Below are positions 25,167 through 33,807 of a stretch of 64,000 nucleotides of DNA, piece after piece (within the stretch, counting starts at the first letter, position 1; every line of letters begins with the position of its first letter). The position numbers and the translations under genes were made by a program. Origin of the DNA: Zoogloea sp. GTDB lineage: Bacteria; Pseudomonadota; Gammaproteobacteria; Burkholderiales; Rhodocyclaceae. The stretch lies in assembly GCF_028689785.1 (NCBI RefSeq), contig NZ_JAQVCN010000009.1:35814-99813 (forward strand), read 5' to 3'. Below the pieces are notes generated by a model. The model was given only the letters and a program-made list of their open reading frames with translations, did not search any database and was not told where the DNA came from.

Positions 25167-27893
25167 ATGAGCGAGATCAGTCGTGTTGCGCTATTCGGCA
25201 AACTCAACAACGTGGCCTACAAGGCCATCGAGGGTGCCACCGTATTTTGCAAGCTGCGGGGCAACCCCTATGTCGAGCTGGTGCACTGGATCGCCCAGAT
25301 CGTTCAGGCGGAGAACACAGACATCCACTGCATCGTGCGTCATTTCGAGATCGATGCGTCGCGTCTGTCGGCGGACATCACCGCAGCCCTGGACAAGCTG
25401 CCACGGGGCGCGACCGCCATTTCGGACCTCTCCGAGCACGTCATGGACATCTGTGAGCGCGGCTGGGTCTATGGTTCGCTGATGTACGGCGAGGGCGCCA
25501 TCCGCACCGGCCATCTGATCGTCGGAGCGCTCAAGACGCCGCGCCTGTTCAATGTGCTGCTGGGCATCTCGCGCCAGTTCGAGCGCATCCGCGCCGACAC
25601 CCTGGCCGATGAGTTCGCCGCCATCGTGGCCTCGTCCGCCGAAGAGGCCCTGTCGGTGCCCGGCAACTCCGGCCAGCCTGGCGAGGCCAGCGACGCCCTG
25701 GCGCCGGCCTCGATGGGCAAGCAGGAGGCCCTCAAGCGCTTCACCTCCGACCTCACCGCCCAGGCGCGGGAGGCCAAGATGGACCCCATCGTCGGGCGTG
25801 ACGAGGAGATCCGCCAGCTCATCGACATCCTGATGCGGCGGCGCCAGAACAACCCCATCCTGGTCGGCGAGGCCGGCGTGGGCAAGACCGCGGTGGTGGA
25901 GGGCTTCGCCCAGCGCATCGTGCGTGGCGATGTGCCGCCGTCCCTCAAGGACGTGGAGCTGCGGGCCCTCGACGTGGGCCTGCTGCAGGCCGGGGCCAGC
26001 ATGAAGGGCGAGTTCGAGCAGCGCCTGCGGGCGGTGATCGACGAAGTCCAGGCCAGCCCCAAGGCCATCATCCTGTTCATCGACGAGACCCACACGCTGG
26101 TCGGCGCCGGGGGCGCGGCAGGCACCGGCGATGCGGCCAATCTGCTCAAGCCGGCCCTGGCCCGCGGCCAGCTGCGCACCATCGGCGCCACCACCTGGGC
26201 CGAATACAAGAAATACATCGAGAAGGACCCGGCCCTGACCCGGCGCTTCCAGGCCGTGCAGGTGGATGAGCCGGACGAGCGCCGCGCCATCCTGATGATG
26301 CGCGGGGTCGCCTCCACCATGGAGAAGCACCACAAGGTACAGATCCTCGACGAGGCCCTGGAGGCGGCGGTGCGCCTGTCCCACCGCTACATTCCGGCGC
26401 GGCAGCTGCCCGACAAGTCGGTCAGCCTTCTGGATACCGCCTGTGCGCGGGTGGCGGTCAGCCTGCATGCCACGCCGGCCGAGGTGGACGATTGCCGCAA
26501 GCGCATCGAGGCCCTCGAAACCGAGGCGCAGATCATCGGCCGCGAGAAGGCGGTGGGCATCGATGTGGCCCAGCGTGAAGCCGAGGTGAGCGTCGCCCTG
26601 GAGGCGGAGCGGGCGCGCCTGGAAGAGCTGGAAGCCCGCTGGAAGCGCGAGAAGGAACTGGTAGACGAGCTGCTGGCCCTGCGCGCGCGCCTGCGCGGAG
26701 GCGCCCAGCCGGTCGAGGGGACCGGCAGCGCGCTGGAGGCGGCGGCCGGCGAAGTGGCCGAAGCCGATCCGGCGGCCCAATCCAGCGCCCCGAATGAGAC
26801 CGAGCGGAGCGAACTGCTGGCACGGCTCGGCGAGGTGCAGACCGCCCTGGCCGAGGTGCAGGGCGAAAACCCCCTGATCCTCGCCACCGTCGACTACCAG
26901 GCCACCGCCAGCGTGGTGGGCGACTGGACCGGGATCCCGGTGGGGCGGATGGCCCGCAACGAAGTGGAGACCATCCTCAAGCTGGCCTCCGCGCTGGGCG
27001 AACGGGTGGTCGGCCAGGATCACGCCATGGAGATGATCGCCAAGCGCATCCAGACCTCCCGCGCCGGGCTCGACAATCCGAGCAAGCCGATCGGCGTCTT
27101 CATGCTCGCCGGCACCTCCGGCGTGGGCAAGACCGAGACCGCGCTGGCCCTGGCCGAGGCCTTGTACGGCGGCGAGCAGAACCTGATCACCATCAACATG
27201 AGCGAGTACCAGGAGGCCCACACCGTCTCCACCCTCAAGGGCGCGCCGCCGGGCTATGTGGGCTACGGCGAGGGTGGCGTCCTCACCGAGGCAGTGCGCC
27301 GCAAGCCTTATTCCGTGGTGCTGCTGGACGAGGTGGAGAAAGCCCACCCGGACGTGCATGAAATCTTCTTCCAGGTCTTCGACAAGGGCTTCATGGAAGA
27401 CGGGGAGGGGCGCTTCATCGATTTCAAGAACACCCTGATCCTGCTCACCACCAACGCCGGCACCGATCTGATCTCGTCCATGTGCCGCGACCCGGAGCTG
27501 ATGCCGGAGCCCGACGGCCTGGCCAAGAGTCTGCGCGAGCCGCTGCTCAAGATCTTCCCGCCGGCCCTGCTCGGCCGCCTCGTGGTGATTCCCTACTACC
27601 CCCTGTCGGACGAGATGCTCGGGCGCATCGTCAGCCTGCAGCTCAATCGCATCAAGGCCCGGGTCGAGGCGCGCTACCGGATCCCCTTCGAGTACACCGA
27701 CGAGGTGCGCAAGCTGGTGGTGTCGCGCTGCACCGAGAGCGAATCGGGTGGCCGCATGATCGATGCCATCCTCACCAACACCCTGCTGCCCGACCTGAGC
27801 CGGGAGTTCCTGACCCGCACCATGGAGGGGCGTCCGGTGGCTGCCGTGCGGATCGGGGTGGTGGATGGCGGTTTCAGCTACGCCTTTGAATGA
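25167..27893 (+). CDS. clpV: T6SS sheath-disassembly ATPase ClpV (TssH)
   Basis: A 908-residue Hsp100/AAA+ unfoldase with an N-terminal ClpV domain (about 1-160), first ATPase module with Walker A GEAGVGKTAVVEG (about residue 232) and Walker B LFIDETHTLVGAGG, a coiled middle region (about 425-570), and second ATPase module with Walker A GTSGVGKTETALALAEALYGG (about 650) and VVLLDEVEKAHPDVHE. The N-terminus (SRVALFGKLNNVAYKAIEGATVFCKLRGNPYVELVHWI) is the ClpV type, not ClpB. It recycles contracted TssB/TssC. The gene is unusually GC-rich and uniform. Confidence 0.97.
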   Translation: MSEISRVALFGKLNNVAYKAIEGATVFCKLRGNPYVELVHWIAQIVQAENTDIHCIVRHFEIDASRLSADITAALDKLPRGATAISDLSEHVMDICERGWVYGSLMYGEGAIRTGHLIVGALKTPRLFNVLLGISRQFERIRADTLADEFAAIVASSAEEALSVPGNSGQPGEASDALAPASMGKQEALKRFTSDLTAQAREAKMDPIVGRDEEIRQLIDILMRRRQNNPILVGEAGVGKTAVVEGFAQRIVRGDVPPSLKDVELRALDVGLLQAGASMKGEFEQRLRAVIDEVQASPKAIILFIDETHTLVGAGGAAGTGDAANLLKPALARGQLRTIGATTWAEYKKYIEKDPALTRRFQAVQVDEPDERRAILMMRGVASTMEKHHKVQILDEALEAAVRLSHRYIPARQLPDKSVSLLDTACARVAVSLHATPAEVDDCRKRIEALETEAQIIGREKAVGIDVAQREAEVSVALEAERARLEELEARWKREKELVDELLALRARLRGGAQPVEGTGSALEAAAGEVAEADPAAQSSAPNETERSELLARLGEVQTALAEVQGENPLILATVDYQATASVVGDWTGIPVGRMARNEVETILKLASALGERVVGQDHAMEMIAKRIQTSRAGLDNPSKPIGVFMLAGTSGVGKTETALALAEALYGGEQNLITINMSEYQEAHTVSTLKGAPPGYVGYGEGGVLTEAVRRKPYSVVLLDEVEKAHPDVHEIFFQVFDKGFMEDGEGRFIDFKNTLILLTTNAGTDLISSMCRDPELMPEPDGLAKSLREPLLKIFPPALLGRLVVIPYYPLSDEMLGRIVSLQLNRIKARVEARYRIPFEYTDEVRKLVVSRCTESESGGRMIDAILTNTLLPDLSREFLTRTMEGRPVAAVRIGVVDGGFSYAFE

Positions 27894-27923
27894 GCATGCC
27901 CTTGAACGCGAAGCGCTAAAGCC

Positions 27924-29264
27924 ATGACTGCCGACATCGACACCGAGCTGGATGCCCCCGCCGAGCTGAGCCTGGGAGAAGCCCTGGGCCTGGCCCTCAG
28001 GCTGCATCGTGAAAAGGCCTACGAGGGGGCAGAGGCCTTGTACCGGCGAATCATCGAAGCCGCCCCCGAACTGGCGGATGCCCATCATTTCCTCGGCGTG
28101 CTGTGTCACGAAAGTGGCCGCAGCGCAGAGGGCATCGCCCTGATCCAGCGGGCGATCGAGCTGGTGCCGGATTTTCCGGGGTTCCATAACAATCTCGGCA
28201 ACATCCACATGCAGTGCGGGCAGCTGGCAGAGGCCACCGCCTGCTATGGGCGCGCCATTCAGCTCGCACCGGACGACGCCGACCTGCATAACAACCATGG
28301 CGCGCTGCTGAAGGCCGAAAAGCGTTTCGAAGAGGCCGCGGCCAGTTTTCAGCGCGCCATGGGGCTCGATCCGGGCAACGTCCGGGCCTACAACAACATG
28401 GGTCTGCTGCATGCCGCCCAGGGGCAGACGGCGGAGGCGATCCGCTATTACTGCGAGTCCATCGGCCGGATTCCCGGGCACCCGGAGGCCCACAAGCTGC
28501 TCGGTCTGACCTACTACTCCCTCGGTCGTCACGAGGAGGCGGCAGAGGTGTTCCGGCAATGGGTCGAGGTGGCACCCGAGCATCCGGTGGCACGCCACAT
28601 GTATGCCGCCTGTTCGGGCCAGGGTGTGCCGGAGCGGGCCGCCGACGATTACGTGGAGTACACCTTCGATCGCTTCGCTTCGAGTTTCGAGGAGCAGCTC
28701 AATCTCAAGCTGTCTTACCAGGCTCCCCAGTTGTGCGCCTCGGCGCTCACCCGCCAGGCGGGGGCGCGGCGCGGCCTGGATCTGCTCGATGCAGGTTGTG
28801 GCACCGGCCTGTGCGGCCCGCTGGTCGCGCCCCTGTGTGATCGTCTGGTCGGTGTGGATCTCTCCGGCGGCATGCTGGAGCTGGCCGCCACCAAGGGCGT
28901 CTACACCGAGCTGGCCAAGGCCGAGCTCACCGAGTTCCTGCTCGGCCAGGGCGAAGTGTGGGACGTGATCATGTCCGCCGATACCCTGTGCTATTTCGGT
29001 GACCTGCGGCGGGTCGTGGCCGCTGCGGCGGGGGGGCTGAAGGCTGACGGACTGCTGGTGTTTACCGTCGAGCAGGTGGACGATGGCACGCCGCCAGAGG
29101 GTTTCCGGATCAATCCCCATGGCCGCTACAGCCATACCCGCGGGCACGTGGAAGAGGTGGTCCGGGCGGCCGGGCTCGCCCTGCTGGAGGCGGGCGAGGA
29201 CAGCCTGCGGACTGAAGGGGGCAAGCCCGTGCAGGGGCTGGTCGTGGTGGCACGCAAGCCTTGA
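27924..29264 (+). CDS. TPR-repeat / methyltransferase fusion protein
   Basis: A 446-residue soluble protein. Residues about 20-235 are tandem TPR units (for example GIALIQRAIELVPDFPGFHNNLGNIHMQCGQLAEATACYGRAIQLAPDDADLHNNHGALLKAEKRFEEAAASFQRA). Residues about 275-440 are a class I SAM-dependent methyltransferase: LDAGCGTGLCGPLVAPLCD is the SAM-binding loop and VGVDLSGGMLELA the acidic strand. It resembles TPR-methyltransferases annotated only by homology, so the substrate is unknown. It sits between clpV and vgrG, 30 bases after clpV, so a role in T6SS assembly or effector/spike modification is an inference. Confidence 0.85.
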   Translation: MTADIDTELDAPAELSLGEALGLALRLHREKAYEGAEALYRRIIEAAPELADAHHFLGVLCHESGRSAEGIALIQRAIELVPDFPGFHNNLGNIHMQCGQLAEATACYGRAIQLAPDDADLHNNHGALLKAEKRFEEAAASFQRAMGLDPGNVRAYNNMGLLHAAQGQTAEAIRYYCESIGRIPGHPEAHKLLGLTYYSLGRHEEAAEVFRQWVEVAPEHPVARHMYAACSGQGVPERAADDYVEYTFDRFASSFEEQLNLKLSYQAPQLCASALTRQAGARRGLDLLDAGCGTGLCGPLVAPLCDRLVGVDLSGGMLELAATKGVYTELAKAELTEFLLGQGEVWDVIMSADTLCYFGDLRRVVAAAAGGLKADGLLVFTVEQVDDGTPPEGFRINPHGRYSHTRGHVEEVVRAAGLALLEAGEDSLRTEGGKPVQGLVVVARKP

Positions 29265-29274
29265 GGGAGATGTC

Positions 29275-31338
29275 ATGGAACAACTGATGGAGATCACGTC
29301 CCCGTTCGGGGATGCCGTGCGCTTCGAAACGATGCAGGCCCGGGAAGAGTTGGGGCGGCTTGCCGAGTACGACATCACGGTGCTGTCCGCCAAGGAAACC
29401 CTGCTGCCCAAGGACATTCTCGGGCAGGGCGTGACGGTGATCCACAATGGCCTGGAGGCCGGGCCGCGGCATTTCAATGCCTGCGTGACGCGCTTCGGCC
29501 TGGTGGGGGTGGAGGGGCGCTACTTCCGCTATCGCATCGTGGCCCACGCCTGGCTGTGGCTGCTGACGCGCAGCGCCGATTGCCGGATTTTCCAGAACAA
29601 GTCGGTGCCCGATATCGTCCGCGACATCTTCGGCAAGTACCCCGATGCCAGCTTCGACTTTCGCCTGACCGGCAGCTATGCGCCCCTCGAATACTGCGTG
29701 CAGTACCGGGAGAGCGATTTCGATTTCGTCAGCCGACTGCTGGAAACCGAGGGCATCTACTACTTCCTCAAGCACGTGCCGGGCAAGCACACGGTGGTGC
29801 TGTGCGACTCCATCAGCGCCCACAAGCCGGTGGTCGGTCATCCGTCCATCCGCTTTCTGCCCGAAGGCGGGCGCGGCCGGGCCGAGAACAAGACCATCGG
29901 CCAGTGGATGAGCGCCCGGGAGATCCGCACCGGCATGACCGAGCTGGATGACTACGATTTCGAGCGTCCCTCCCTGGATCTGAAGAAGTCCAGCAAGGTG
30001 TCCTCCAGCGATGGGGGGGCGAAGTTCGAGGTCTACGATTACCCCGGCGACTATTTGCGCACCGCCGATGGCGAGCGCTACGTGAAGACCCGCCTGGAGG
30101 CTCTGCGCGTCCCCTACGAGGTGATGGAGGGGCGCAGCGGCGTGGTGGAGATCGCCAGCGGCGCCACCTTCACCCTGCAGGAGCACCCCCGCGATGACCA
30201 GAACCGGGAATACCTGGTGGTGTCGGCGGAGTACGACATGGTCCATGGTGGGCACGAAACCGGTACCGGGCAGGGCTCCAGCCACAGCTGCCGCTTCACC
30301 GTGATGCCCACCGCCGAGGTCTTCCGGCCCGAGCGCCGCACACCCCGGGCCATCGTGCGCGGGCCGCAGACCGCCGTGGTGGTGGGGCCGGCCGGCGAAG
30401 AGATCTACACCGACAAGTACGGGCGGGTGAAGGTCCAGTTCCACTGGGACCGCCTCGGCCGCAAGGACGAGAACGCCTCCTGCTGGGTGCGCGTGTCCCA
30501 CCCCTGGGCCGGCAAGAACTGGGGCATGGTGGCGTTGCCGCGCATTGGTCAGGAGGTCATCGTGGACTTCCTGGAGGGCAACCCGGACCGGCCGATCATC
30601 ACCGGCCGGGTCTATAACGCAGAGCAGATGCCGCCCTACGCCCTGCCGGCCAACATGACCCAGACCGGTATCAAGACCCGCTCCAGCAAGGGCGGCTCCC
30701 CGGCCAACTTCAACGAGCTCCGCTTCGAGGACAAGAAGGGCGAAGAGCAGGTCTATGTTCACGCTGAGCGCAATTTCGATGGTGTCATCGAAAACTGCGA
30801 GACCCGCTCCATCGGGGTGGACCGCTCCAAGACCGTCGGCCACGATGAGACGGTGTCGGTGGGCCACGACCGCAGTGAATCGGTGCAGAACAACGAATCC
30901 ATCACCATTGGCGTCAATCGCGACCTGGCGGTGGGGGCGGATGCCAGCACCTCGGTGGGGTCCAACCGCAGCATCACGGTGGGATCCAACGAAAGCCACG
31001 ACGTGGGCGGGCGCCGCGATCGCAGGGTGGGTGGCGACGAGCACGTGGACATCGGCGCCAATCTCGCCGAGACGATAGGCAAGAACGTGACCCTCAGCAT
31101 CGGCGAGAACCAGTCCGTGACGGTTGGGAAGGACGGGCGGGTCCAGCTCGGCAAGACCTACTATCTCGAGGCCGCCGACGCCATCACCTTCAAGACCGGC
31201 GACGCCTCCATCACCCTCAAGAAAGACGGCACCATCACCATCCAGGGGCGCGACATCGCCATCAAGGGCAGCGGCAAGGTGAGCGTCAAGGCCTCGGGCG
31301 AGGTGGCCATCAAGGGCATGAAGATCGCCAGCAACTGA
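29275..31338 (+). CDS. vgrG: T6SS spike protein VgrG
   Basis: A 687-residue VgrG. gp27-like part: DILGQGVTVIHN, RYFRYRIVAHAWLWLLTRSADCRIFQNKSVPDIVRDIFG, ESDFDFVSRLLETEGIYYFLKH. gp5 OB-fold part: GEEIYTDKYGRVKVQFHWDR, SCWVRVSHPWAGKNWGMVALPRIGQEVIVDFLEGNPDRPIITGRVYNA. A beta-helix needle of short repeats follows (VGHDRSESVQNNESITIGVNRDLAVG) and ends YYLEAADAITFKTGDASITLKKDG. No extra enzymatic domain is present, so cargo is probably carried by separate proteins downstream. ATG 29275 has GGGAGA upstream; the track start at 29083 is inside the previous gene. Confidence 0.96.
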   Translation: MEQLMEITSPFGDAVRFETMQAREELGRLAEYDITVLSAKETLLPKDILGQGVTVIHNGLEAGPRHFNACVTRFGLVGVEGRYFRYRIVAHAWLWLLTRSADCRIFQNKSVPDIVRDIFGKYPDASFDFRLTGSYAPLEYCVQYRESDFDFVSRLLETEGIYYFLKHVPGKHTVVLCDSISAHKPVVGHPSIRFLPEGGRGRAENKTIGQWMSAREIRTGMTELDDYDFERPSLDLKKSSKVSSSDGGAKFEVYDYPGDYLRTADGERYVKTRLEALRVPYEVMEGRSGVVEIASGATFTLQEHPRDDQNREYLVVSAEYDMVHGGHETGTGQGSSHSCRFTVMPTAEVFRPERRTPRAIVRGPQTAVVVGPAGEEIYTDKYGRVKVQFHWDRLGRKDENASCWVRVSHPWAGKNWGMVALPRIGQEVIVDFLEGNPDRPIITGRVYNAEQMPPYALPANMTQTGIKTRSSKGGSPANFNELRFEDKKGEEQVYVHAERNFDGVIENCETRSIGVDRSKTVGHDETVSVGHDRSESVQNNESITIGVNRDLAVGADASTSVGSNRSITVGSNESHDVGGRRDRRVGGDEHVDIGANLAETIGKNVTLSIGENQSVTVGKDGRVQLGKTYYLEAADAITFKTGDASITLKKDGTITIQGRDIAIKGSGKVSVKASGEVAIKGMKIASN

Positions 31339-31343
31339 GCCCG

Positions 31344-32360
31344 ATGCTCCAGGTCATCAATACCACTCCCTATCCGGCCACGCTGGCGGTCTTCCCCGCG
31401 CCGAGTGGCGTCGAGTGCGCCTACGCCGCTGTGAAGATCAGTTACGACCTGTCCACCGGCGTGCCGCAGCTTGCCGCCAGCCAGGCGATGTTCCTCGCCA
31501 GCGACGTGTATTGGGGCGATACGGCCAGCACGTCCCTGCGCGCCGCGGCAGATCTGACCCTGCTCAAGCCCTCCACCGACGTGCTGCTGCTCGGTCGCGC
31601 GGTGGCGCCGGCTGGGCCGGTGGCGTGCATGGACGTCGCCTTGCGCGTCGGTGGTTTTGGTCGGCGTTTGCGGGTTTTCGGCGAGCGCAGCTGGCAGCGG
31701 GAGGGGGAGGGCTGGCGGCCTAGTGCTCCGCAGCCCTTCGAGCGCCTGCCTCTGCGCTGGGAGCTGGCCTTTGGCGGGCCGTCCCGGGGCCATCCCGAGC
31801 ATCCGCCCGAATGCGAGCAGCGCAACCCGGTGGGGCGCGGTTTTGTGGCCAGTTGGGACAGTGATCCGGTTGGCTTGCCGCTGCCCTGCATCGAAGACCC
31901 GGACGCCCTGCTGCGCCATCCCCACGAGCGCCCCGAGCCGGCCGGCGTGGCGCCTGTGGCGCCAGGCTGGCTGGGGCGTGCCAGGTATGCCGGCACCTAC
32001 GATGCGGCCTGGCAGAAGACCCGGGCGCCGTATCTTCCCCTCGACTTCGACCCCCGCTTCTTCCAGGCCGCCCCGCCCGGGTTGGTCGCGCCGGTGCGCC
32101 TGACGGGAGGGGAGGACGTGGCGCTGGAAGGGGTGACCGGGGGCGGGAAGGTCTGTTTCGCCTTGCCTCGCCCCGATCTGCACATGGCCTTCGATTTTGC
32201 CGGGCGCCACATGGCGGCTGAGCCGCTGCTCGATACCGTCCTCATCGAGCCGGACATGGCCCGCCTGCAGATGGTCTGGCGGGCCGAACTGGCGGTGGAC
32301 AAGCACCTGCTCAAGCTGCGTGCCCTGCATGTGTCCGGCCAGCTGGAGAAGGCCCCATGA
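31344..32360 (+). CDS. DUF2169 domain protein (T6SS adaptor-like)
   Basis: A 338-residue protein beginning MLQVINTTPYPATLAVFPAPSGVECAYAAVKISYDL, with LPLRWELAFGGPSRGHP and ECEQRNPVGRGF, the usual DUF2169 features. DUF2169 proteins are found next to vgrG and PAAR-like genes in many T6SS cargo blocks, where they are thought to help load effectors onto the spike; this is context-based inference for the present protein. It starts six bases after vgrG and overlaps the ketosynthase-like gene by four bases. Confidence 0.88.
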   Translation: MLQVINTTPYPATLAVFPAPSGVECAYAAVKISYDLSTGVPQLAASQAMFLASDVYWGDTASTSLRAAADLTLLKPSTDVLLLGRAVAPAGPVACMDVALRVGGFGRRLRVFGERSWQREGEGWRPSAPQPFERLPLRWELAFGGPSRGHPEHPPECEQRNPVGRGFVASWDSDPVGLPLPCIEDPDALLRHPHERPEPAGVAPVAPGWLGRARYAGTYDAAWQKTRAPYLPLDFDPRFFQAAPPGLVAPVRLTGGEDVALEGVTGGGKVCFALPRPDLHMAFDFAGRHMAAEPLLDTVLIEPDMARLQMVWRAELAVDKHLLKLRALHVSGQLEKAP

Positions 32361-33412
32361 GCGCCGTCATCGCCGCCGCCGGCCTGGTGTGCCCGGCGGG
32401 TCTCGGTCTGGCGGAGAGTGCAGCCGGGGCACGGGCGCGACTGTCGGCCTTGCGCGAGATCGACTGGTGCGACCGACGCCTGGAGCGCTTCATCGTGGGC
32501 CGCGTGCCCGACCCGGGCCTGCCGGCCCTGGCGTCGGCGCTGGTCGACGCTCCCCTGCAGGCCCGCGAGGCCCGCATGCTGCGCCTGGCCCATGCCGCCC
32601 TGGTTGATGTGTATGCCGGGTTGCCTGCCGATCTGCCGGCGCCCCCGCTGCTCCTTGGCCTGCCGGAACATCACACCACCCTGCCCATCGATTCCGAACG
32701 CTTCCTCAAGCTGCTGGCAAATCAGGCTGGGGCGTGTTTCGACCCGGCGCTCAGCATTGCCGCGCCGCGCGGTCGGGCCAGCGGCCTGATGGCCCTGTCC
32801 CAGGCCGTGACGCGCATCGCCGCCGGGGAGGCTGGCCTGATCCTGGTGGGCGGGCTGGATTCCCTGGTGGATCTGTACGTGCTGGCGGCGCTGGACCGTG
32901 CCGGGCGGATTCGCGGGGAGACTGTCAGTGACGGCTTCAGCCCGGCGGAGGGGGCCGCCTTCCTGCTGGTGGCGAGCGAAGCAGAAGCCCGCCGCCACCG
33001 GCTGCCCGTGCTGGCGCGGATCGCAGCGACGGGGAGCGGCTTCGAGCCCGGGCATCTGTACGCCGACGAGCCCTACCTGGGGGACGGCCTGGCCGGTGTG
33101 GTCTCGGCTTGCCTCGACAACGCGGGCCTGGCGGCGCCGCTCCAGACCGTCTATTGCAGTTTCAACGGCGAGCGTTATTGGGCGCGGGAGTTTGGCGTGG
33201 CGCGCATCCGCAACGCTGCGGCCTTTGCCGACGAGGCCCGGATGGAGCACCCGGCCGAGTGCTTTGGCGACCTGGGGGCGGCCCACGGCGTGGCGCTGGC
33301 GGCGCTGGCCTGCCACGGCCTGGCTGGGGGCTATCGACCCGGCCCGGCTTTGGTCTATGCTTCTTCCGACAAGGGAGACCGGGCCGCGGTCATCTTCGAG
33401 CGCAGCAGCTGA
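32357..33412 (+). CDS. Ketosynthase-fold protein without catalytic cysteine
   Basis: A 351-residue thiolase/ketosynthase-like protein: MSAVIAAAGLVCPAGLG start, LILVGGLDSLVDLYVLAAL, a DGFSPAEGAAFLLVA segment and a C-terminal CFGDLGAAHGVALAALA. The position where an active enzyme carries its nucleophile (TACSS-type motif) reads LSIAAPRGRASGLMAL, with no cysteine, and the first active-site His region reads FNGERYW. This suggests a structural or adaptor role rather than acyl condensation. Similar beta-ketoacyl-synthase-like proteins accompany DUF2169/DUF4150 genes in other T6SS loci. Overlaps DUF2169 by four bases. Confidence 0.8.
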   Translation: MSAVIAAAGLVCPAGLGLAESAAGARARLSALREIDWCDRRLERFIVGRVPDPGLPALASALVDAPLQAREARMLRLAHAALVDVYAGLPADLPAPPLLLGLPEHHTTLPIDSERFLKLLANQAGACFDPALSIAAPRGRASGLMALSQAVTRIAAGEAGLILVGGLDSLVDLYVLAALDRAGRIRGETVSDGFSPAEGAAFLLVASEAEARRHRLPVLARIAATGSGFEPGHLYADEPYLGDGLAGVVSACLDNAGLAAPLQTVYCSFNGERYWAREFGVARIRNAAAFADEARMEHPAECFGDLGAAHGVALAALACHGLAGGYRPGPALVYASSDKGDRAAVIFERSS

Positions 33413-33422
33413 GGGTCGGTCG

Positions 33423-33803
33423 ATGCCATGCACTGTTCATAATATTGCCGGGTTCGCGCACAAGACCAGTGGTGGCATGAGCATGGTCTTTCCCGATGTC
33501 TGCAAGACCCCCGCACCGCCGGCCCCGCCCGTACCGATCCCGTATCCGAACATCGGCAAGTCCTCCGACACCATTGCCGGCACTACCACGGTCAAGGCTG
33601 ACGGCTCGATGGTGATGGTGAAGGGCGCCAAGTACATGATGAGCATGGGGGACGAGCCGGGGACGCTGGGGGGCGTCATCAGCAGCACCTTCAAGCAGGA
33701 ATGCGAGTTTCTGATGTACTCCTTCAATGTGATGCTCGACGGGAAGAACGTCTGCCGTCTGGGCGACCCCTTGTGGCACAACAAGAAGAACATTCTCGGG
33801 TGA
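33423..33803 (+). CDS. DUF4150 PAAR-like spike-tip protein
   Basis: A 126-residue protein: MPCTVHNIAGFAHKTSGGMSMVFPDVCKTPAPPAPPVPIPYPN, then SSDTIAGTTTVKADGSMVMVKGAKYMMSMGDEPGTLGG and KNVCRLGDPLWHNKKN. This is the DUF4150 (PAAR-like) pattern; such proteins are expected to sharpen the VgrG tip and recruit cargo. It lies directly before the nuclease gene (4-base gap), so the tip and effector are separate polypeptides here rather than fused. ATG 33423 is used; the track's longer ORF extends into the previous gene. Confidence 0.92.
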   Translation: MPCTVHNIAGFAHKTSGGMSMVFPDVCKTPAPPAPPVPIPYPNIGKSSDTIAGTTTVKADGSMVMVKGAKYMMSMGDEPGTLGGVISSTFKQECEFLMYSFNVMLDGKNVCRLGDPLWHNKKNILG

Positions 33804-33807
33804 GGGC

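Noticed and set aside
28051-28593. - strand ORF in the TPR-methyltransferase gene
   Set aside because: Pro/Arg/Ala-rich shadow inside a clear + strand gene.
25191-29477. 1428-residue ORF on the - strand opposite clpV, the TPR-methyltransferase and vgrG
   Set aside because: It is a shadow of very GC-rich genes with well-recognised proteins on the + strand; its translation is His/Gly/Leu-rich low-complexity text with no domain.
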